Assembly (NCBI GenBank): GCA_944472135.2
Contig: OX235265.1
Span: 94,768,984 to 94,832,983, forward strand
Origin: Trichobilharzia regenti
Taxonomy: Eukaryota; Platyhelminthes; Trematoda; Strigeidida; Schistosomatidae
DNA length: 64,000 bases
Direction: 5' to 3'
Shown: positions 29,026-42,100 of the stretch, piece after piece
How positions within the stretch are numbered: position 1 is the first letter of the stretch
Layout of the letters: every line of letters begins with the position of its first letter
Program-made: the position numbers and the translations under genes
The notes under the pieces: generated by a model
Databases searched by the model: none
Seen by the model: only the letters and a program-made list of their open reading frames with translations
What the model was told of the DNA's origin: nothing

Positions 29026-31229
29026 ATTGGTCAGTTTTATTTGCAATGGAAATCGAGCGATATATTTTCATCACTCAAACTGCTAACGAAATATTTCCTC
29101 CATACACATTCCAGAAACACAGTCGCAAATAAATAGCTCTAGCACTATTAACTAAATAAAACTTGAGGCGTCAAAAGATACGATAAGATGACTAGTCAGT
29201 ATCCTTACTTTGATCACAAACATGAGCATGTCTCTGATTATGATACCTTTACCTGAACAGCTTTGAAGGCTATTAAGTTTAAATAGAATACTGACGCAGT
29301 TAATTCTACAATCATGCAAACGTTCTCAGTTTTACATGGAATTAGTTAAGAATTTATACCAATTAGTAACCATTATAACTCACCCCCAGTTTAGAAGTGG
29401 CATTCTGGAATAAGAACACGTAGTGACACTGAACAAACCTAGCACGGGTGTTGTTGAAATGCTGTCAGTATGAAAACAAATTACAAATATTTTCTGCTGT
29501 TTTGAATTACTGAGAAGAAGTAGGTTACAACAAAATAGTAGAAACTTTAGGCGTGGCACACTAATACATTGGTAAGTCGACCACAGCCTTTCGAAAAAAT
29601 CATGAGTTATTCCCACTCGAATTGTACGTGACTAAGCACCAAACATGCCACACATATTATAGGTTGCAGAATCTTATTCAAATGTGGAAGTTACCTCTTC
29701 TAGATGTATTCAGAGAATGATTATTATTAACATCTCCCCATGTGTGTAGTCTTTACAATGATATGCATCGATTTCAAGGTACAAGCGAGAAAACGCAAAT
29801 TCATTTATAAAAATAACAATGTACTTACTACAACAATATTTACTATTCCTTTAGCTACAACCAAAATGTTTAATACGTTCATACGTATATTATTACTCGT
29901 TCGTCGCCATAGTATTATATTGCATAAGGAATAATAATATAAAGACATCAGCCATTCACATTGCAACATTTCACATCTTAATATACAAAACATCACGTCA
30001 CTAAAAACACAAGAATCTTGATGAAACCCACAAGAAATGAATTCCCTTGCAGAGATTAAACATTTCTTTCTAGGGAGGTCTGAGATGATCTGTGAGAAAT
30101 GAGGCAACCACACATATATTTACTCACGCTGCCTGTTTGCTATGTGTAACCAAGATTATCTTTCAAGTGATACTATGCTTGAAAACCTTTGTCAAAATCT
30201 CTATATCTGGTACAAAACAGATGGACATCAGAAAAATCAGTTATCATTGGTTGATAAAACGAATGCATGTGCAATCAACTCCTCGGTTACGATGAGTTTT
30301 GAATAAATTGATACTCAGTTATTGGTCTAGAGATGAAACAGCTGACAGATAGTTCAAATTGCTGCACACATCTTCACTTCTAAGCGAAAGAGATGTCCTT
30401 ATTATTTAAAACAACAGTAAGACATATAAGGAATATCGTCTATAACAACACTGGAAGCTCCCATGCTCAGCCGCGGAAACTCCTTAGAACGTCAACACCT
30501 TAAAACACAAGTATTTAGGTCAAAACATGCAGACACTTACCACTGCAAAATGGCGAGTCGCTGAAAAATAGACCTTTCAAAAAAAAATAAATAAATTGAG
30601 AAGAATTTAATTGTATTGTCATGGTGAAGTTATTTCATGAGTGTCTAAAAGTTTCCATGGAAATTCGTAACTATGAGTCAGTATACAGTGCAAAAACCAG
30701 TCGTTACTGACATCATTTTAATTGACATTGCAGGTCAACACCACAATCTCGCCAGCCAAACTGTCCCCCATCAAACAATCCCACACAGAATTCAAAGCAT
30801 CACACGTAACATAAAATATTTTTCAGTTGACGATGATCAACATCAAAATGAATTCCAGTAAGTTATATTACACCAGGAAGAAGATGACACACTGCTCAGC
30901 TCATCAACCTGTCTTATCAGACTGGAGGCAGGAGCCTAGAGAAACACATTCATATTCACACAAATTCGCAGTAGAATCATACACAAAGCAGTGATTATCA
31001 AAGGATTGATGCATTCGAGTGCCAATCATGCAACACTTTGGGACTTAAGACGTAATGGCCCTTTTAATTTGACTGATTGAAATAGAATGTGCGTGGTCTT
31101 GGTGTATATGCTATTTAGTGATGGTAGTTTGTCACATAAAATGATGAGGTGAAAAATCTCTCTCATATTCAACTAAACATCTTCAGTCTGAGCGAAGAAT
31201 GTTCTTTCCCATTACTTCTCTTCAGGTCT
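29026..31229. other. AT-rich intergenic DNA
   Basis: No coding similarity or element ends found. Short open frames are unremarkable. Confidence 0.5.
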
Positions 31230-31600
31230 ATTCAATTATAAATTATAACTTTTGTTGGCATTACAATAATGTCCAGTTATGCGGTGGATACAGTTTTTAA
31301 TGTGGAATGACAGGTTAGTCATCAGGTATCAAAGTAAATAGTAGTATTTGTGTGACAAATGTGATAGGCTGAAATCGATCATAAAATATTGTGAAATACG
31401 AGACAGTGGTGATGGTGATTAGTCATACTAGATTCGTAGAATGTGAATTAGGGAAAACTGACAAGACACTCCAAGGTTTTAAGAGGTGTCAGGTGAGTGG
31501 CCAGTAGAGAGTGGTACGTATTGAAGAGAATTAAGACCTAAGACTGAAATGTGAAGTTCATGATGAAATAACGAATGTGTGAAATGAAACAGACGGAAGC
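31230..31600 (-). repeat. Dispersed noncoding repeat, copy 2
   Basis: A diverged reverse-complement match to 14595-14995 (shared landmarks: GTGTGACAAATGTG, GGTGTCAGGTGAGTGGCC, ATAACGAATGTGTGAAATGAAAC). It is the most diverged of the four copies. Confidence 0.65.
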
Positions 31601-33537
31601 ATACATTGAGAAAAGCGATAATATCACTGACAAAAGACCGGATAATATAAATGGAAAATTTGATAATATTGAGAAAGTGCTTGAATGAAGGGCATAGATT
31701 ACAACGAACAATAATAATTGTAATAATTAGCAAAGAAAGAAAAAACAAGAGGGTTAATAGGAAGAAGCAATCTGGCTAAGAAGAAGAACCGTTAATCAAA
31801 ATTTGGCCGCGGTAGGAACACCATCTAGACGTGTTCCTTTCCAATACAAAGTTTCGGTTTATTCAATCTTATTGCAACAGCTTCAGCTATGTGTGGCAGA
31901 CTTAAGCGAAATGTATGCGATAACGACCGTTGCCAGTTCATGCTTACAAATATTGTAACCTATGCTGGCTTTAATGCCGAATTCCGCCTCTTCTATAACT
32001 TCGAACAATTCACCATTTCTAGGTTACACATCACATAACGAAATGCATTCTTTGAGGACAAATTTCACCAGTATCTGATTGCTAATGTGATTTCTTCGTT
32101 ACATATAATTACGATTGTTCATCTTTTGAAAATGAATCGTCGAAAAGAAAATTTCCTCAACATTTTACTTATTTTTATTATAATCCAATGGAATTCTCTG
32201 TAATTTCATTCTCGCTTAAAATATCCCGGGTGACCTGGAGTTCTTCTTCCAAACAATTTTGGAGGAAATGCATCCCTTAACCTGGAAATATATCACATTA
32301 TTAAATCTTTTAGAAATCCTTAGCCTAACTGAACAAAAATATTTACACAGCGTGACAGTCCAGTAGACATCCACTTTCAATTAAACAAAATGAAACTGTT
32401 TCACAAATAAGAAAATACATCAATGTGTCTTACAATACAACCACCAAATGATTCCTGCCTCCGATGATGGCAGACACAGGATATCTGAAATATTCATTAA
32501 AAGTTATACGTCTTACTTGGCATACAAAGAAACATGCTTTCATACAATAAATATACATGAATTGTAAATATCATACACATTAAAATTATGGCAGTCTGAC
32601 TCACAAGACGGAAGACTAACCTATTGTGTGAGCAAAAATCAGGAACCACTTACACAAGAAAATCGATGCCGACAAAGTCCACCATCTGTTTCTGAACATG
32701 TTTACGTCTAGGCAGTTTATCACTTTGACACAATGTTAGCACATAACCGTTTTATACTGTCGTCAATCCAACTGCATTTTGACATACATACAAACATACA
32801 TTGCATCAGGTTGCATCATGTGAAACTCACAGAAAACTTAATATTTAAGTTGTAGAGAATTTGTATTCGCTGAAATGTGGATCAGCAGTACGAGAGAGGC
32901 ATACACAAACTGCAGCGAAAGCTTCATTTCTGTTGGTTGAAATATTTACTGTCTGTATATTTTCACTCTAACTGTCTACAAGTCTTTTTTTAAATCAGTA
33001 TAAGTGTGAAATTTTGCACAAATAGAAAAATAGGAAAACTGGATGCAACATAGTACACTTCGAACATTTGCGGTTGATTGCTAGTCAGTGTCAAGTCATT
33101 CCACAAAGAGAAAGATGAGCGTCTTAATAAAATGTATGCCAGTATTTACGTCGTTAGTTATCCAAAACGTACCATTCTAGGTATCAGAGCTAAGCACCCA
33201 ATAATACCTAAGGAGAAGCTGGATATAATTCTGAATCACCAGTGAATAAATAGTCAGGGCGAACGATTGTGGTTTGAATAAATTCTTCTTCAGCCTCTTT
33301 AATTATAAATCCCTTAATTTAAGCATACAATAGCCAACCAGCCAGTGAAGGCAAATTAGAATCATATCAGAAAGTGTATTGTGGAACAAGTATTTGATGG
33401 GATGGAACAATAGTCAGTTAGTTTTTCTGATATGCATGGTCAATGAGAACATGAGATGAAATAATTTAATTTATGATGTATACATATATGTATATATGAA
33501 TGTTGTCAACAGAAAATACACGTTTCCAGAGTGAGTG
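31601..33537. other. AT-rich intergenic DNA
   Basis: No element or coding sequence recognised up to the LTR at 33538. Confidence 0.5.
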
Positions 33538-33838
33538 TGTTGCGTGCGTTGTCTGACTAAACTGCTGTACACATATATTCTATGTATTTCTTCGTTCTTA
33601 TTGATGTGCGCAGACGTTGTGGCTACTCGACGCCCACAACGTAAATCAAAAGGCACTTGCGAAGATTACGAATGTGTATTACAATAGTAGTCAAATTCGA
33701 AATTGTGTCAAGGTAATATTCAACAGTAAATTGACAAATGTTTGCGAAGTACATATAAAATCGGTCTGTATACACATATAATACAAGTATACAAATTAGA
33801 TTAAAAAGCATGTTTACAGTTGGTATAGGGGTACTACA
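33538..33838 (-). repeat. 3' LTR of element C
   Basis: 301 bp, beginning TGTAGTACC and ending CGCAACA on the minus strand (TG...CA). It is matched by 38583-38823 joined to 43459-43517 with several differences. A TATA-like ACATATAAAATC lies inside. Confidence 0.9.
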
Positions 33839-33851
33839 TAATTCCCCCACC
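33839..33851 (-). promoter_or_regulatory. Polypurine tract of element C
   Basis: GGTGGGGGAATTA on the minus strand directly precedes the 3' LTR. It is the expected primer site for plus-strand DNA synthesis. Confidence 0.75.
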
Positions 33852-34252
33852 AGAACACTAAAATATAAAAAAATACATTTAAGTGTTCGAAAATAACATG
33901 CGTCAGCGTAATACGTAGCAGCGATAGTACACAGAAGGCGATTTATTAAGCTGAAAAATGAGCAGTTTAATGCGGTTAATAACATCGATAATAAATGCGA
34001 TAATCTAGGGAAAGTGGAATTGCTAATCGTAATAGAATATATAAGGAACGATAAAATTGTCCGGGGATCTGTAGTCGGTAGACGAAAACGATACGTGAAT
34101 AATATACGAGATGTGATTAAATGTAATAATATAGGAAATATCGATGTTAAAATAATAGTGACGTGATTTATGTATGAAAATATTAATCAGTTAAATGAGT
34201 AATCAAATGACAATTACGAATAAAGATAATAAAAATGAAAATTCGTAGTAAG
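33852..34252 (-). other. Long 3' untranslated region of element C
   Basis: About 400 bases of AT-rich, non-coding DNA between the integrase stop and the polypurine tract. No open frame of note. Confidence 0.7.
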
Positions 34253-35938
34253 TTATATTTCGATGACTTGCACGTAACGTTTAGGCCAATGGACTCGTCT
34301 ACCAGATCGTGTTGTTTTCGCAGGCTTCTCTGTCGACGTTGAAGCTTGTGTGGATGTAGGTGTTGGCACGTCGTTCAGCTGGTTCTTATCGTTGACTTCG
34401 AAATCGTCGAGGAACGCTGGTTTGACTCTGTCGATACTGATGGCTTCTGTTTTATTCAATCTTTCTATCGTGATAACTTTCGCGTTTCTGTTTAGAACTT
34501 TGAATGGGCCATCATAAGCGGGTTGAAGTGGTCGTTGTACACCTTCTCTCCTGACGAAGACGTGAGTACAATCTGTCAGTTGTGACGGGATGTATGACGC
34601 TCGTTCCTGCTGACGTGGAAGTGATATCTTTAGCTCGTTCATGTGTCGTTTTAGCTGGTGCACGTAACCAGTCATATCGTGTGGAACTTGGTTACCCGGG
34701 GTGAAAAATTCTCCTGGTAATCGTAATGTTGTTCCATAGACTAGTTCGGAAACACAGCAGCCAATATCTTTCTTTATAGTAGCTCGTATACCAAGTAATA
34801 CTAGTGGAAGTTTGGTTGACCAATCGTTTTGAGTCAAAGAAGCAGCGAGCGCAGCTTTGAGTTGTCGATGAAATCGTTCGACCATACCGTTGGAACTAGG
34901 ATGATACGCTGTCGTTCGTATTCGTTTAATGCCTAGTAATTCAGTTAGTTGGTCAAAAAGTCGGCTTTCAAACTGGGCACCTCTGTCTGTAGTGATAATT
35001 GATGGGACACCAAAATTGGCTATCCAGTTTTCGACTAAAGCTTTAGCTACCGTTTCAGCTGAGACGTCGATTAATGGAACTGCTACTGGCCAACGAGTAA
35101 ATCTGTCAATGCAGGTTAGAATATAGTTGAAACCATTGGAAGGAGGCAGTGGACCAACTATGTCTACATGTACATGGTCAAATCTAGAGTCGGGGTTAGG
35201 GAAGCGACCAAGTGGTGCTTTGGTGTGCCGGTTGATTTTGACTCTTTGACAAGACAAGCAATTTCGTGTCCACTTCTTAACGTCGCTGTTAATGTTTGGC
35301 CAGATAAATCTTTCTCTTAGTAGCTTGGTAGTAGCGCTAACACCAGGATGCGACAAGTTATGTAACTTCTCGAATACTGTATGTCTCATAGCTATTGGAA
35401 CGAAAGGTCGATATTTACCTGTAGAGGTGTCGCAGATAACTTTTGTCGTGCCGAAAGGAATTGCCTCGAGGTTTAGAGATGTTGTTTTAGAAGACATGAT
35501 CTTTTTGAGTTCGGCGTCATCTCGTTGTAAGTTTGAGAGATGTTCGTAGTCGATGTCTGGGCATACAATGTTATCAATGTGCATACGTGATAAAGCGTCT
35601 GCCACTTCATTGTTTTTACCCTTTATGTGTCGCAGATCGGAGGTGAACTGGGATATAAACTCGAGATGTCGTAGTTCACGTGGAGAGTAGTTATCCTGTT
35701 TTGCTGATAAGGCTTTCGTTAGAGCCTTGTGGTCTGTAAAGACAGTAAAAGGTGTACCTTCCAGCATATGTCGAAAGTGCTTGATTGCTAAATAAACAGC
35801 TAATAACTCTCTACCAAAGGTGCTATATCGACATTGAGTAGGATTCAGTCGTTTCGAAAAGAATGCAAGGGGTTGCCATTCGCCATGTACCTGCTGTTGT
35901 AACACTGCCCCAATGGCGACATCTGAAGCATCTGTCAT
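34253..35938 (-). CDS. RNase H and integrase of element C
   Basis: 561 residues. RNase [16 protein letters not shown] at the start, [38 protein letters not shown]. Integrase: zinc motif [15 protein letters not shown] ... CLSCQRVK (HHCC), catalytic Asp in [13 protein letters not shown], second Asp in [10 protein letters not shown], Glu in [18 protein letters not shown]-like region ([13 protein letters not shown]) follows, then a basic tail. The enzyme would insert element cDNA. The frame is one step off the RT frame upstream and overlaps it by 4 bases. Comparison with the related copies suggests a one-base loss in a C run just upstream rather than a programmed shift. Confidence 0.92.
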   Translation of the reverse strand: MTDASDVAIGAVLQQQVHGEWQPLAFFSKRLNPTQCRYSTFGRELLAVYLAIKHFRHMLEGTPFTVFTDHKALTKALSAKQDNYSPRELRHLEFISQFTSDLRHIKGKNNEVADALSRMHIDNIVCPDIDYEHLSNLQRDDAELKKIMSSKTTSLNLEAIPFGTTKVICDTSTGKYRPFVPIAMRHTVFEKLHNLSHPGVSATTKLLRERFIWPNINSDVKKWTRNCLSCQRVKINRHTKAPLGRFPNPDSRFDHVHVDIVGPLPPSNGFNYILTCIDRFTRWPVAVPLIDVSAETVAKALVENWIANFGVPSIITTDRGAQFESRLFDQLTELLGIKRIRTTAYHPSSNGMVERFHRQLKAALAASLTQNDWSTKLPLVLLGIRATIKKDIGCCVSELVYGTTLRLPGEFFTPGNQVPHDMTGYVHQLKRHMNELKISLPRQQERASYIPSQLTDCTHVFVRREGVQRPLQPAYDGPFKVLNRNAKVITIERLNKTEAISIDRVKPAFLDDFEVNDKNQLNDVPTPTSTQASTSTEKPAKTTRSGRRVHWPKRYVQVIEI

Positions 35939-38169
35939 GAGAGACAGGGGGCGTCATTCTGGCGTCTGACTAAGAGCGTCTTGTCGTTTAATGATTGTTT
36001 AACAGCTTCGAATGCTTTAACAGCTTCTGCAGGCAAATGGAATGAACGACTATGTCCACGTAAGCAGTCGGTCAACGGTTGCAAAACTCTAGCACAGTTC
36101 GGGATAAAACGCCGGTAAAAATTGACTAGACCCAAAAATCGCCGTAATTTCTTGAAAGAATCTGGTAATGGATAGTCTTTGATGGCTTGTACATCGTCGG
36201 GGACTGGTCTAATTCCTTGATTGTCAATCAAGTGACCGAGGAATTTCAGTGATTTCTTACCAAATTCGCATTTATCTAAATTGATAGTCATGCCGTATTT
36301 GTGAAGTCTTTCGAACACCGTCTTCACATGTTTCACATGCTCGGTTTCGTCTGCACTTGCAATTAGTAAGTCGTCAATGTATGCGTAGACGAAGGGCAGG
36401 CCGCGGAGTACTTGGTCGATGAGACGTTGAAATGTCTGAGCGGCGTTCATCAGCCCGAAAGGCATGCGCACGAATTCGTATAAGCCGAATGGCGTGGTGA
36501 TAGCGGTTTTTGGAACGTCATCCGGGTGGATGGGAATATGATGGTACGCTCTGACAAGGTCGATTTTGGAGAAAATTTTAACCTCTGGCAAGTTGCTGGC
36601 GAAATCGTGAATATGCGGTATGGGGTATCGGTCAGGTACCGTTTGCTTGTTTAAAGCTCGATAATCCCCACATGGCCGTATCTCACCAGAAGACTTTTTG
36701 GGTACCATGTGCAGCGGTGAAGACCAAGAGCTGTTGGATGGTCGAATAATGCCGAGCTCTAACATTTTATCGAACTCTGTTTTTGCGATTTTAAGTCGAT
36801 GTGGGTCAAGGCGTCGAGGACGTGCAAAAACTGGTGGTCCAGTGGTTTTAATGTGATGAACCACTTGATGCTTTAGTTCTGTTGCTCGGAAAGAGGGTTG
36901 TAGAAGGTCAGGGAACTGATTTACTAAGTCAGTATATGGAGATGCTGGTGTGCGTGTGACCATCAAGTTCAGCGATGATGCACGGCTAATCGTACCAGCG
37001 ATGTACCTTTTATTGAGCGAGTCTATAAGCTTAGGGCTTACCGGATCAACTAGCAGTTTGTGTTGCTGTAGAAAATCTATACCAAGGATTGGGGATGGAA
37101 CGTCTGCGATGATGAAAGACCAATTGTAGGTATTCTGCAGACCAAAATCTAAAGTCATTCGTTTACTACCATATGTAACAATATTAGACTTATTAACGGC
37201 TTGGAGCGTAACTGCAGGGTCAGGATGTTGACGTTCCTGCGTAGTCGGAGGGAGAACACTAACCTCTGCTCCTGTGTCGACTAAGAACGTAGTACCGGTA
37301 TTTCTATCTGTTACATAAAACAAACGACTGCTAGATCGTAGATTGCCAACAGTAGAAGTTTTCATACATGACGATATATCTTTTGGTTTAGCCTGAAAGT
37401 TGCAAGGTGAACGACACCGTCGTGCATTACTTCCGTAACTACGGTGGTACCAGCAAATAGTATCGTGATGTCGTGACGTGCTGGGTGACCGAGAAAGACG
37501 TCGACGAGACGAGCTTCTAGAACGGCTTGGTCGTGTGTGTGTGGTCAGTGCTGCTAACTGACTCAGTAAGGTGTCGACTTTGTGTTCTAGAGCCTGTATC
37601 CTGTCGTCAGTGTCTGGTATTCTGCTAGTGGAAGCAACAGATTGAGGTGTTGACCTCTCGTACATGCGATCCGCGATTTTGGCGAGCTTTTCCATGTCAA
37701 TGTCGTCGTCTCCGAAAGCAAGAACTTGCTGAATGTTTGCAGGAAGTCGTCGCAGCCAGATTTGGTAAAAGAGACGTTTGTCGATATCTCTTCCTGCTAC
37801 TAGGCTTTGCATATGCCTCATGAGTTGCGATGGGGTTTTATCACCTAGCTCTACATTGCTTAACAAACGATCGAGTGCTTGCCTATCAGAAAGTGAAGTG
37901 CATCGAAGTACTTCTTCTTTCAACTTGTCGTAAGGAGCGTCTGTGCTGGGCTGAACGATGCATTGTCGAACCTGTTCGGCGATTTCGTCTGGTAGTACTG
38001 TACTCAATATGCCGAATTTAGCCGTCTGTGACGTGAGCTTATTGGCAGTGAAATAATTTTCCAGTCGTGCAAACCAAAGATGAGGGTCTCTGGGCCTAAA
38101 AACTGGTACAGTAAGAGAAATAGTACTAACAGATCCCAGCTCTAAGTTATCAGAGGTATTGGAAGACAT
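35935..38169 (-). CDS. Gag-protease-RT of element C
   Basis: 744 residues from the ATG at 38169 (MSSNTSDN; chosen because the paralogue A starts MSSPQS and the upstream extension is a hydrophobic leader-derived read). Gag runs to about residue 260: [17 protein letters not shown], an Arg/Ser-rich stretch, and the knuckle [15 protein letters not shown] near 239-256. Protease [13 protein letters not shown] is near 300. RT contains [45 protein letters not shown] and the active site [11 protein letters not shown] near 598, then [17 protein letters not shown]. It ends abruptly at DAPCLS by a frame change at the RT/RNase H border. All catalytic residues are present. Confidence 0.92.
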   Translation of the reverse strand: MSSNTSDNLELGSVSTISLTVPVFRPRDPHLWFARLENYFTANKLTSQTAKFGILSTVLPDEIAEQVRQCIVQPSTDAPYDKLKEEVLRCTSLSDRQALDRLLSNVELGDKTPSQLMRHMQSLVAGRDIDKRLFYQIWLRRLPANIQQVLAFGDDDIDMEKLAKIADRMYERSTPQSVASTSRIPDTDDRIQALEHKVDTLLSQLAALTTHTRPSRSRSSSRRRLSRSPSTSRHHDTICWYHRSYGSNARRCRSPCNFQAKPKDISSCMKTSTVGNLRSSSRLFYVTDRNTGTTFLVDTGAEVSVLPPTTQERQHPDPAVTLQAVNKSNIVTYGSKRMTLDFGLQNTYNWSFIIADVPSPILGIDFLQQHKLLVDPVSPKLIDSLNKRYIAGTISRASSLNLMVTRTPASPYTDLVNQFPDLLQPSFRATELKHQVVHHIKTTGPPVFARPRRLDPHRLKIAKTEFDKMLELGIIRPSNSSWSSPLHMVPKKSSGEIRPCGDYRALNKQTVPDRYPIPHIHDFASNLPEVKIFSKIDLVRAYHHIPIHPDDVPKTAITTPFGLYEFVRMPFGLMNAAQTFQRLIDQVLRGLPFVYAYIDDLLIASADETEHVKHVKTVFERLHKYGMTINLDKCEFGKKSLKFLGHLIDNQGIRPVPDDVQAIKDYPLPDSFKKLRRFLGLVNFYRRFIPNCARVLQPLTDCLRGHSRSFHLPAEAVKAFEAVKQSLNDKTLLVRRQNDAPCLS

Positions 38170-38387
38170 GATACAATTCGTAGAAAAATGGTTTAACAGT
38201 AACAAAATAGCAAAAATTATGCACATCAAGAATATGGTAAAACAGAAAAACATGCAATGCAGACGCTTACCACAGATTACTGCAAGTTGTGCGATGAGAA
38301 AGCACAAGAATGAGTTCGAAATGTCTATTATATGTATATATATCCGATAAAGTTAGAGTTTAAATAATCCAGCAAGTGTAATGATGC

Positions 38388-38580
38388 GTCCGGGTGAACA
38401 AAATGTCGTTGGAGTCAACAAGTTATCGTCGCAGTGAACAAGTTATCGTCGAGGTGAAAAAGTTGTCGTCGCGATGGACAATTTGTCGACGGGGTAGAAA
38501 TTTGTCGTCGGGGTGAACCAGTTATCGTCAAGGGCACCAATTTGTCGTCGCTGTCGAAATTGGTCGTCGGGCTCACCAAT
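38388..38580 (-). repeat. Degenerate 20-bp tandem array in the leader of element C
   Basis: About nine units of 19-22 bp lie between the PBS and gag. On the minus strand each unit resembles TTGTTCACTGCGACGATAAC. The first unit next to the LTR is the PBS itself (TTGGTGAGCCCGACGACC), so the array looks like repeated, diverged copies of the PBS region. It is absent from element A, where the leader is short and unrelated after the PBS. Confidence 0.8.
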
Positions 38581-38582
38581 TT
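38562..38582 (-). promoter_or_regulatory. Primer-binding site of element C
   Basis: AAATTGGTGAGCCCGACGACC on the minus strand immediately follows the 5' LTR. TGG at the start fits pairing with a tRNA CCA end. I cannot say which tRNA. Confidence 0.7.
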
Positions 38583-38823
38583 TGTTGCGTGCTTTGTCTG
38601 ACTAAACTGCTGTACACATATATTCTAGTATTTCTTCGTTCTTATTGATGTGCGCAGACGTTGTGGCTACTTGACGCCCACAACGTAAATCAAAAGGCAC
38701 TTGCGAAGAGTACGAATGTGAAAAAAAAAAATAGTCAAATTCGAAATTGTGTCAAGGTAATGTTCAACAGTAAATTGACAAATGTTTGCGAAGTACATAT
38801 AAAATCGGTCTGTATACACATAT
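38583..38823 (-). repeat. 5' LTR of element C, inner part (split by element D)
   Basis: Matches 33538-33778 with several substitutions and an A-run expansion near 38720. It is interrupted after ACACATAT by element D; the rest continues at 43459-43517. Confidence 0.9.
38820..38823. repeat. Target-site duplication of element D, left (ATAT)
   Basis: ATAT, repeated at 43455-43458. The undisturbed LTR at 33774 reads CACATATAATAC, which contains it once. Confidence 0.75.
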
Positions 38824-39067
38824 TGTAATGATATAAAAACTAACATGACATCACTAAATGAGTCTCCTGTTTCCTCTTTTTCAGATAAGAACGCTGGCCT
38901 GGCCGTGCTGGAACAGGTGGAGGACTGTTTGTCTAACCTTGTTATAAATGACAATGATTAGCTTGTACCCGGGCAATTCGAGCCCTGCGTGCTGGAAATA
39001 TAGACCTTCCTCTCGCATCTTCCTCTTCTTCCTTCGCTGACTGTGTCTGTTGCTTCTGGGTGTTACA
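38824..39067 (+). repeat. 5' LTR of element D
   Basis: TGTAATGATAT ... GGGTGTTACA, 244 bp. I see no difference from 43211-43454. Confidence 0.95.
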
Positions 39068-39069
39068 AT

Positions 39070-39087
39070 TGGTGTCGGAGGTGTCCA
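39070..39087 (+). promoter_or_regulatory. Primer-binding site of element D
   Basis: TGGTGTCGGAGGTGTCC begins two bases after the LTR. The leading TGG fits a tRNA 3' CCA end. Confidence 0.75.
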
Positions 39088-39102
39088 AAACTCAATCTCG
39101 AA

Positions 39103-42100
39103 ATGAAATCAGATTCTTCCGATCCTCCTGCAATCTTCTCCACCCCACAAGTCAACCCACAATCCCCAGCCACAGAACACATCTTCCCGGTTCGAGGATT
39201 ACCAACGTTGGACCTGAACAGCGATTACGAAATGTGGAAGATTCGCATGGAGCCTCTCTTATCCGGTCTTACTCCACACGCACAATATACTCAGATCATG
39301 CTAGCAATGAGTGACACCGCACTACGTCGTGCTATCGCTGGGGGCTTCTCCGCGTCCAAACCCATCAGCTACAACTGGCGTGTCCTCGACGAATGTTTCG
39401 CCAAAACCTCCAGCCCTTCGGTGTACATGCACACCTTTCTCAGCCGCTGTCAAGAGCCCGGCGAAACAGCGTTCGATTACCTGCATCAACTCCGCGAGAT
39501 GGCATCGCGCGCATTTCCCAACCTTCCCAACCCGAACCAAGATGATGTTATCTGTAGCCGTTTTGCCCAAGGTGTCTCATCATATGAGCTCAAGTGCCAG
39601 CTTCTACGCCAGCCAGCAAAATCAGTCTCAGAGGCCATTGAGGTGGTAAAGCGATTCGAGAGCGTCGAGCATATTCTCACTCCAGCTGCCAGTACGCCCT
39701 GCTATGCTCTCGGGACCACCGAGCGAAGAACAACCGTCCCAGCATCACGACAACGCCGGCCTAATGCTCCATCGTCAAGCCAACCTCCAATTCCGTCCCA
39801 GCAGCATGATGACCCCAGTAAGTGCTATTACTGTCGCCGGTTCGGGCGGCGAGCATGGAAATGTGGGCATAACAAAAAACCGCAAGGTGAGCCATGTTCT
39901 GATGTGTCATTATTTGATAATTGCTCGAAATCTCCCCTCCTCCTTGAAGGTAAACTCCAGGGCACTGACGTCACTTTTCTGGTGGACACCGGGGCATCAT
40001 CCTCTGTTGTTCGCACGCAATTGGTCCAGACACTTGGGGTCAAACCTCAACCTCTCCCCAATCAGCTCCAGTTAATTACCGCCAATGGAGCCCCTATAGA
40101 GGTAACAGACATGGCCACACTTTCCGTGACGTTCCCAGGTTTTACTTGTGTCCAGTCATTCGTCATTTGTGATGGCATACGATGGGACGCCATACTGGGC
40201 GTGGACTTCTTAACTGAAAAAAACGCTGTCATTGACCTAAGACGCTTTCAAATTCGGCTGGGGACACATAACCTCGCATGTCGCCGACCAGTCAACCGCA
40301 ACCAGAGTGCTAATGTTTGTGCTTTACCCCAGATGACAGTGGTGAACATCCATGATAACCCCCACCTCAGTCTAAAAGACCGTACCGACACCCTGGCCCT
40401 GCTACAGGAGTACAGTGGTGTATTTGACGATGGGCAAGTGATGGGGCGGACTAATATCGTACAGCACGAGATTCAGACAGGTGATAACTTGCCCATTAGG
40501 ACGCCACCGCGACGAGTGCCCATTCATTACCAACAGCAGTTGGATACCATGATAACAGATATGTTACGAAAGAAGGTGATTAAACCGTCTACGTCACCGT
40601 GGGCATCTCCAATCGTTCTTGTGAAAAAGAAAGATGGTTCTCTCCGCCTCTGTGTCGACTATCGCCGCTTAAATGCAATCACACAACGGGATTCTTTTCC
40701 TTTGCCTCGCATCGACGCTACCTTAGATGCTTTAGGTGGGGCACAGTGGTTTTCCACACTAGATCTCGCTTCCGGCTATTGGCAAGTTGAAATTCGCCCA
40801 GAAGACCGCCCCAAAACTGCGTTCGTTGTGCCTACGGGGCTGTACGAATTCGAAACCATGCCATTTGGCCTGTCTAACGCCCCTGCTACGTTTCAACGGC
40901 TCATGCAAACAGTACTTGCAGGGCTAGTCCCCAAACAGTGCCTCATCTACCTGGACGATATCATCGTGTTCGGCCAGTCTCTCGAAGACCATCATGCCAA
41001 CCTTCGCGCCGTATTTCAACGCTTACGCGAGAGTAACCTTAAGCTGCAAGCCTCGAAATGCAAATTCCTGCAGAAATCTGTTATTTTCCTTGGACATGAG
41101 ATTACTCCACAAGGAGTACATACGGATAGCAGCAAAACTCAAGCAGTTCTTAACTGGCCGACCCCTAAATCGACCGCTGACGTACGCAGTTTCATGGGAC
41201 TCGCCTCCTATTACCGGCGTTTCGTCCAGAATTTCGCCAGTATAGCAGCCCCTCTCCATCGCTTGACAGAAAAAGGACGGAAATTTGTTTGGACAAATGA
41301 GTGCCAGGTAGCCTTTGACACGCTTAAAAAACGTCTAACTTCTCCCCCTGTCCTATCGTTTCCAGACACATCGGCTGGTAGCGGGCCCTTCATTCTGGAT
41401 ACCGACGCCAGTGCACATGCAATAGGAGCCGTTCTCTCGCAAACAACCTCTGACGGACAAATACGAGTGATAGCATATGCTAGTCGAATGCTAGACAAAA
41501 GAGAGACGCGGTATTCGACGACGCGACGTGAGATGCTAGCCCTCGTCTACTTCCTCTCCTACTTTCGTCATTACTTATTGGGGCGCAAATTTCGAGTCCG
41601 GACTGACCACAAGGCGTTACAGTGGTTGCAAAATTTTCGTGATGCCGACGGCCAACTTGCCCGCTGGCAGGAACGGTTACAGGAGTTTGATTTCATTTGT
41701 GAATACCGGCCTGGAAAACGACATGGTAACGCCGACTCTCTCTCTCGCCTGCCCGATTGCGAGAACACACTGAATGTGTTACTCGGTGCTGCAGCTGACA
41801 CCGACTGGGCCTCCCTGCAAGCGGCGGACACAACGATACAGCCCATTTATTTACGTCAACAGCATGGGAACGATAAACCGACGTCCAAAGAACTACGGGA
41901 TTTACCAGCAGCCACGCGGTGCATCTGCGAGAAGTGGGGTTTACTACGACTTATAGATAATGTTCTTTACATAGTGGAACCAAATGCCAACCCCCGACTC
42001 CTCGTCCCAACTGTTAAAGTACCCGAGCTTATTAGTCAGGTGCATCATCAACTGGGACACGCTGGCCAACAGAAAACTGAACACGCCATCCGTCAACGCT

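Noticed and set aside
35935..35938. Programmed frameshift or stop-start (ATGA) coupling between the element C frames.
   Set aside because: Related copies read through this region in one frame, and a C run one base short explains the overlap more simply.
38388..38582. CRISPR-like array.
   Set aside because: Units are contiguous and diverged with no spacers, and lie in a retrotransposon leader in eukaryotic DNA.
38667..38954. Minus-strand frame MSFITRLDKQ..., present twice (also at 43036-43341).
   Set aside because: It is antisense of the element D LTR. It occurs twice only because the LTR does.
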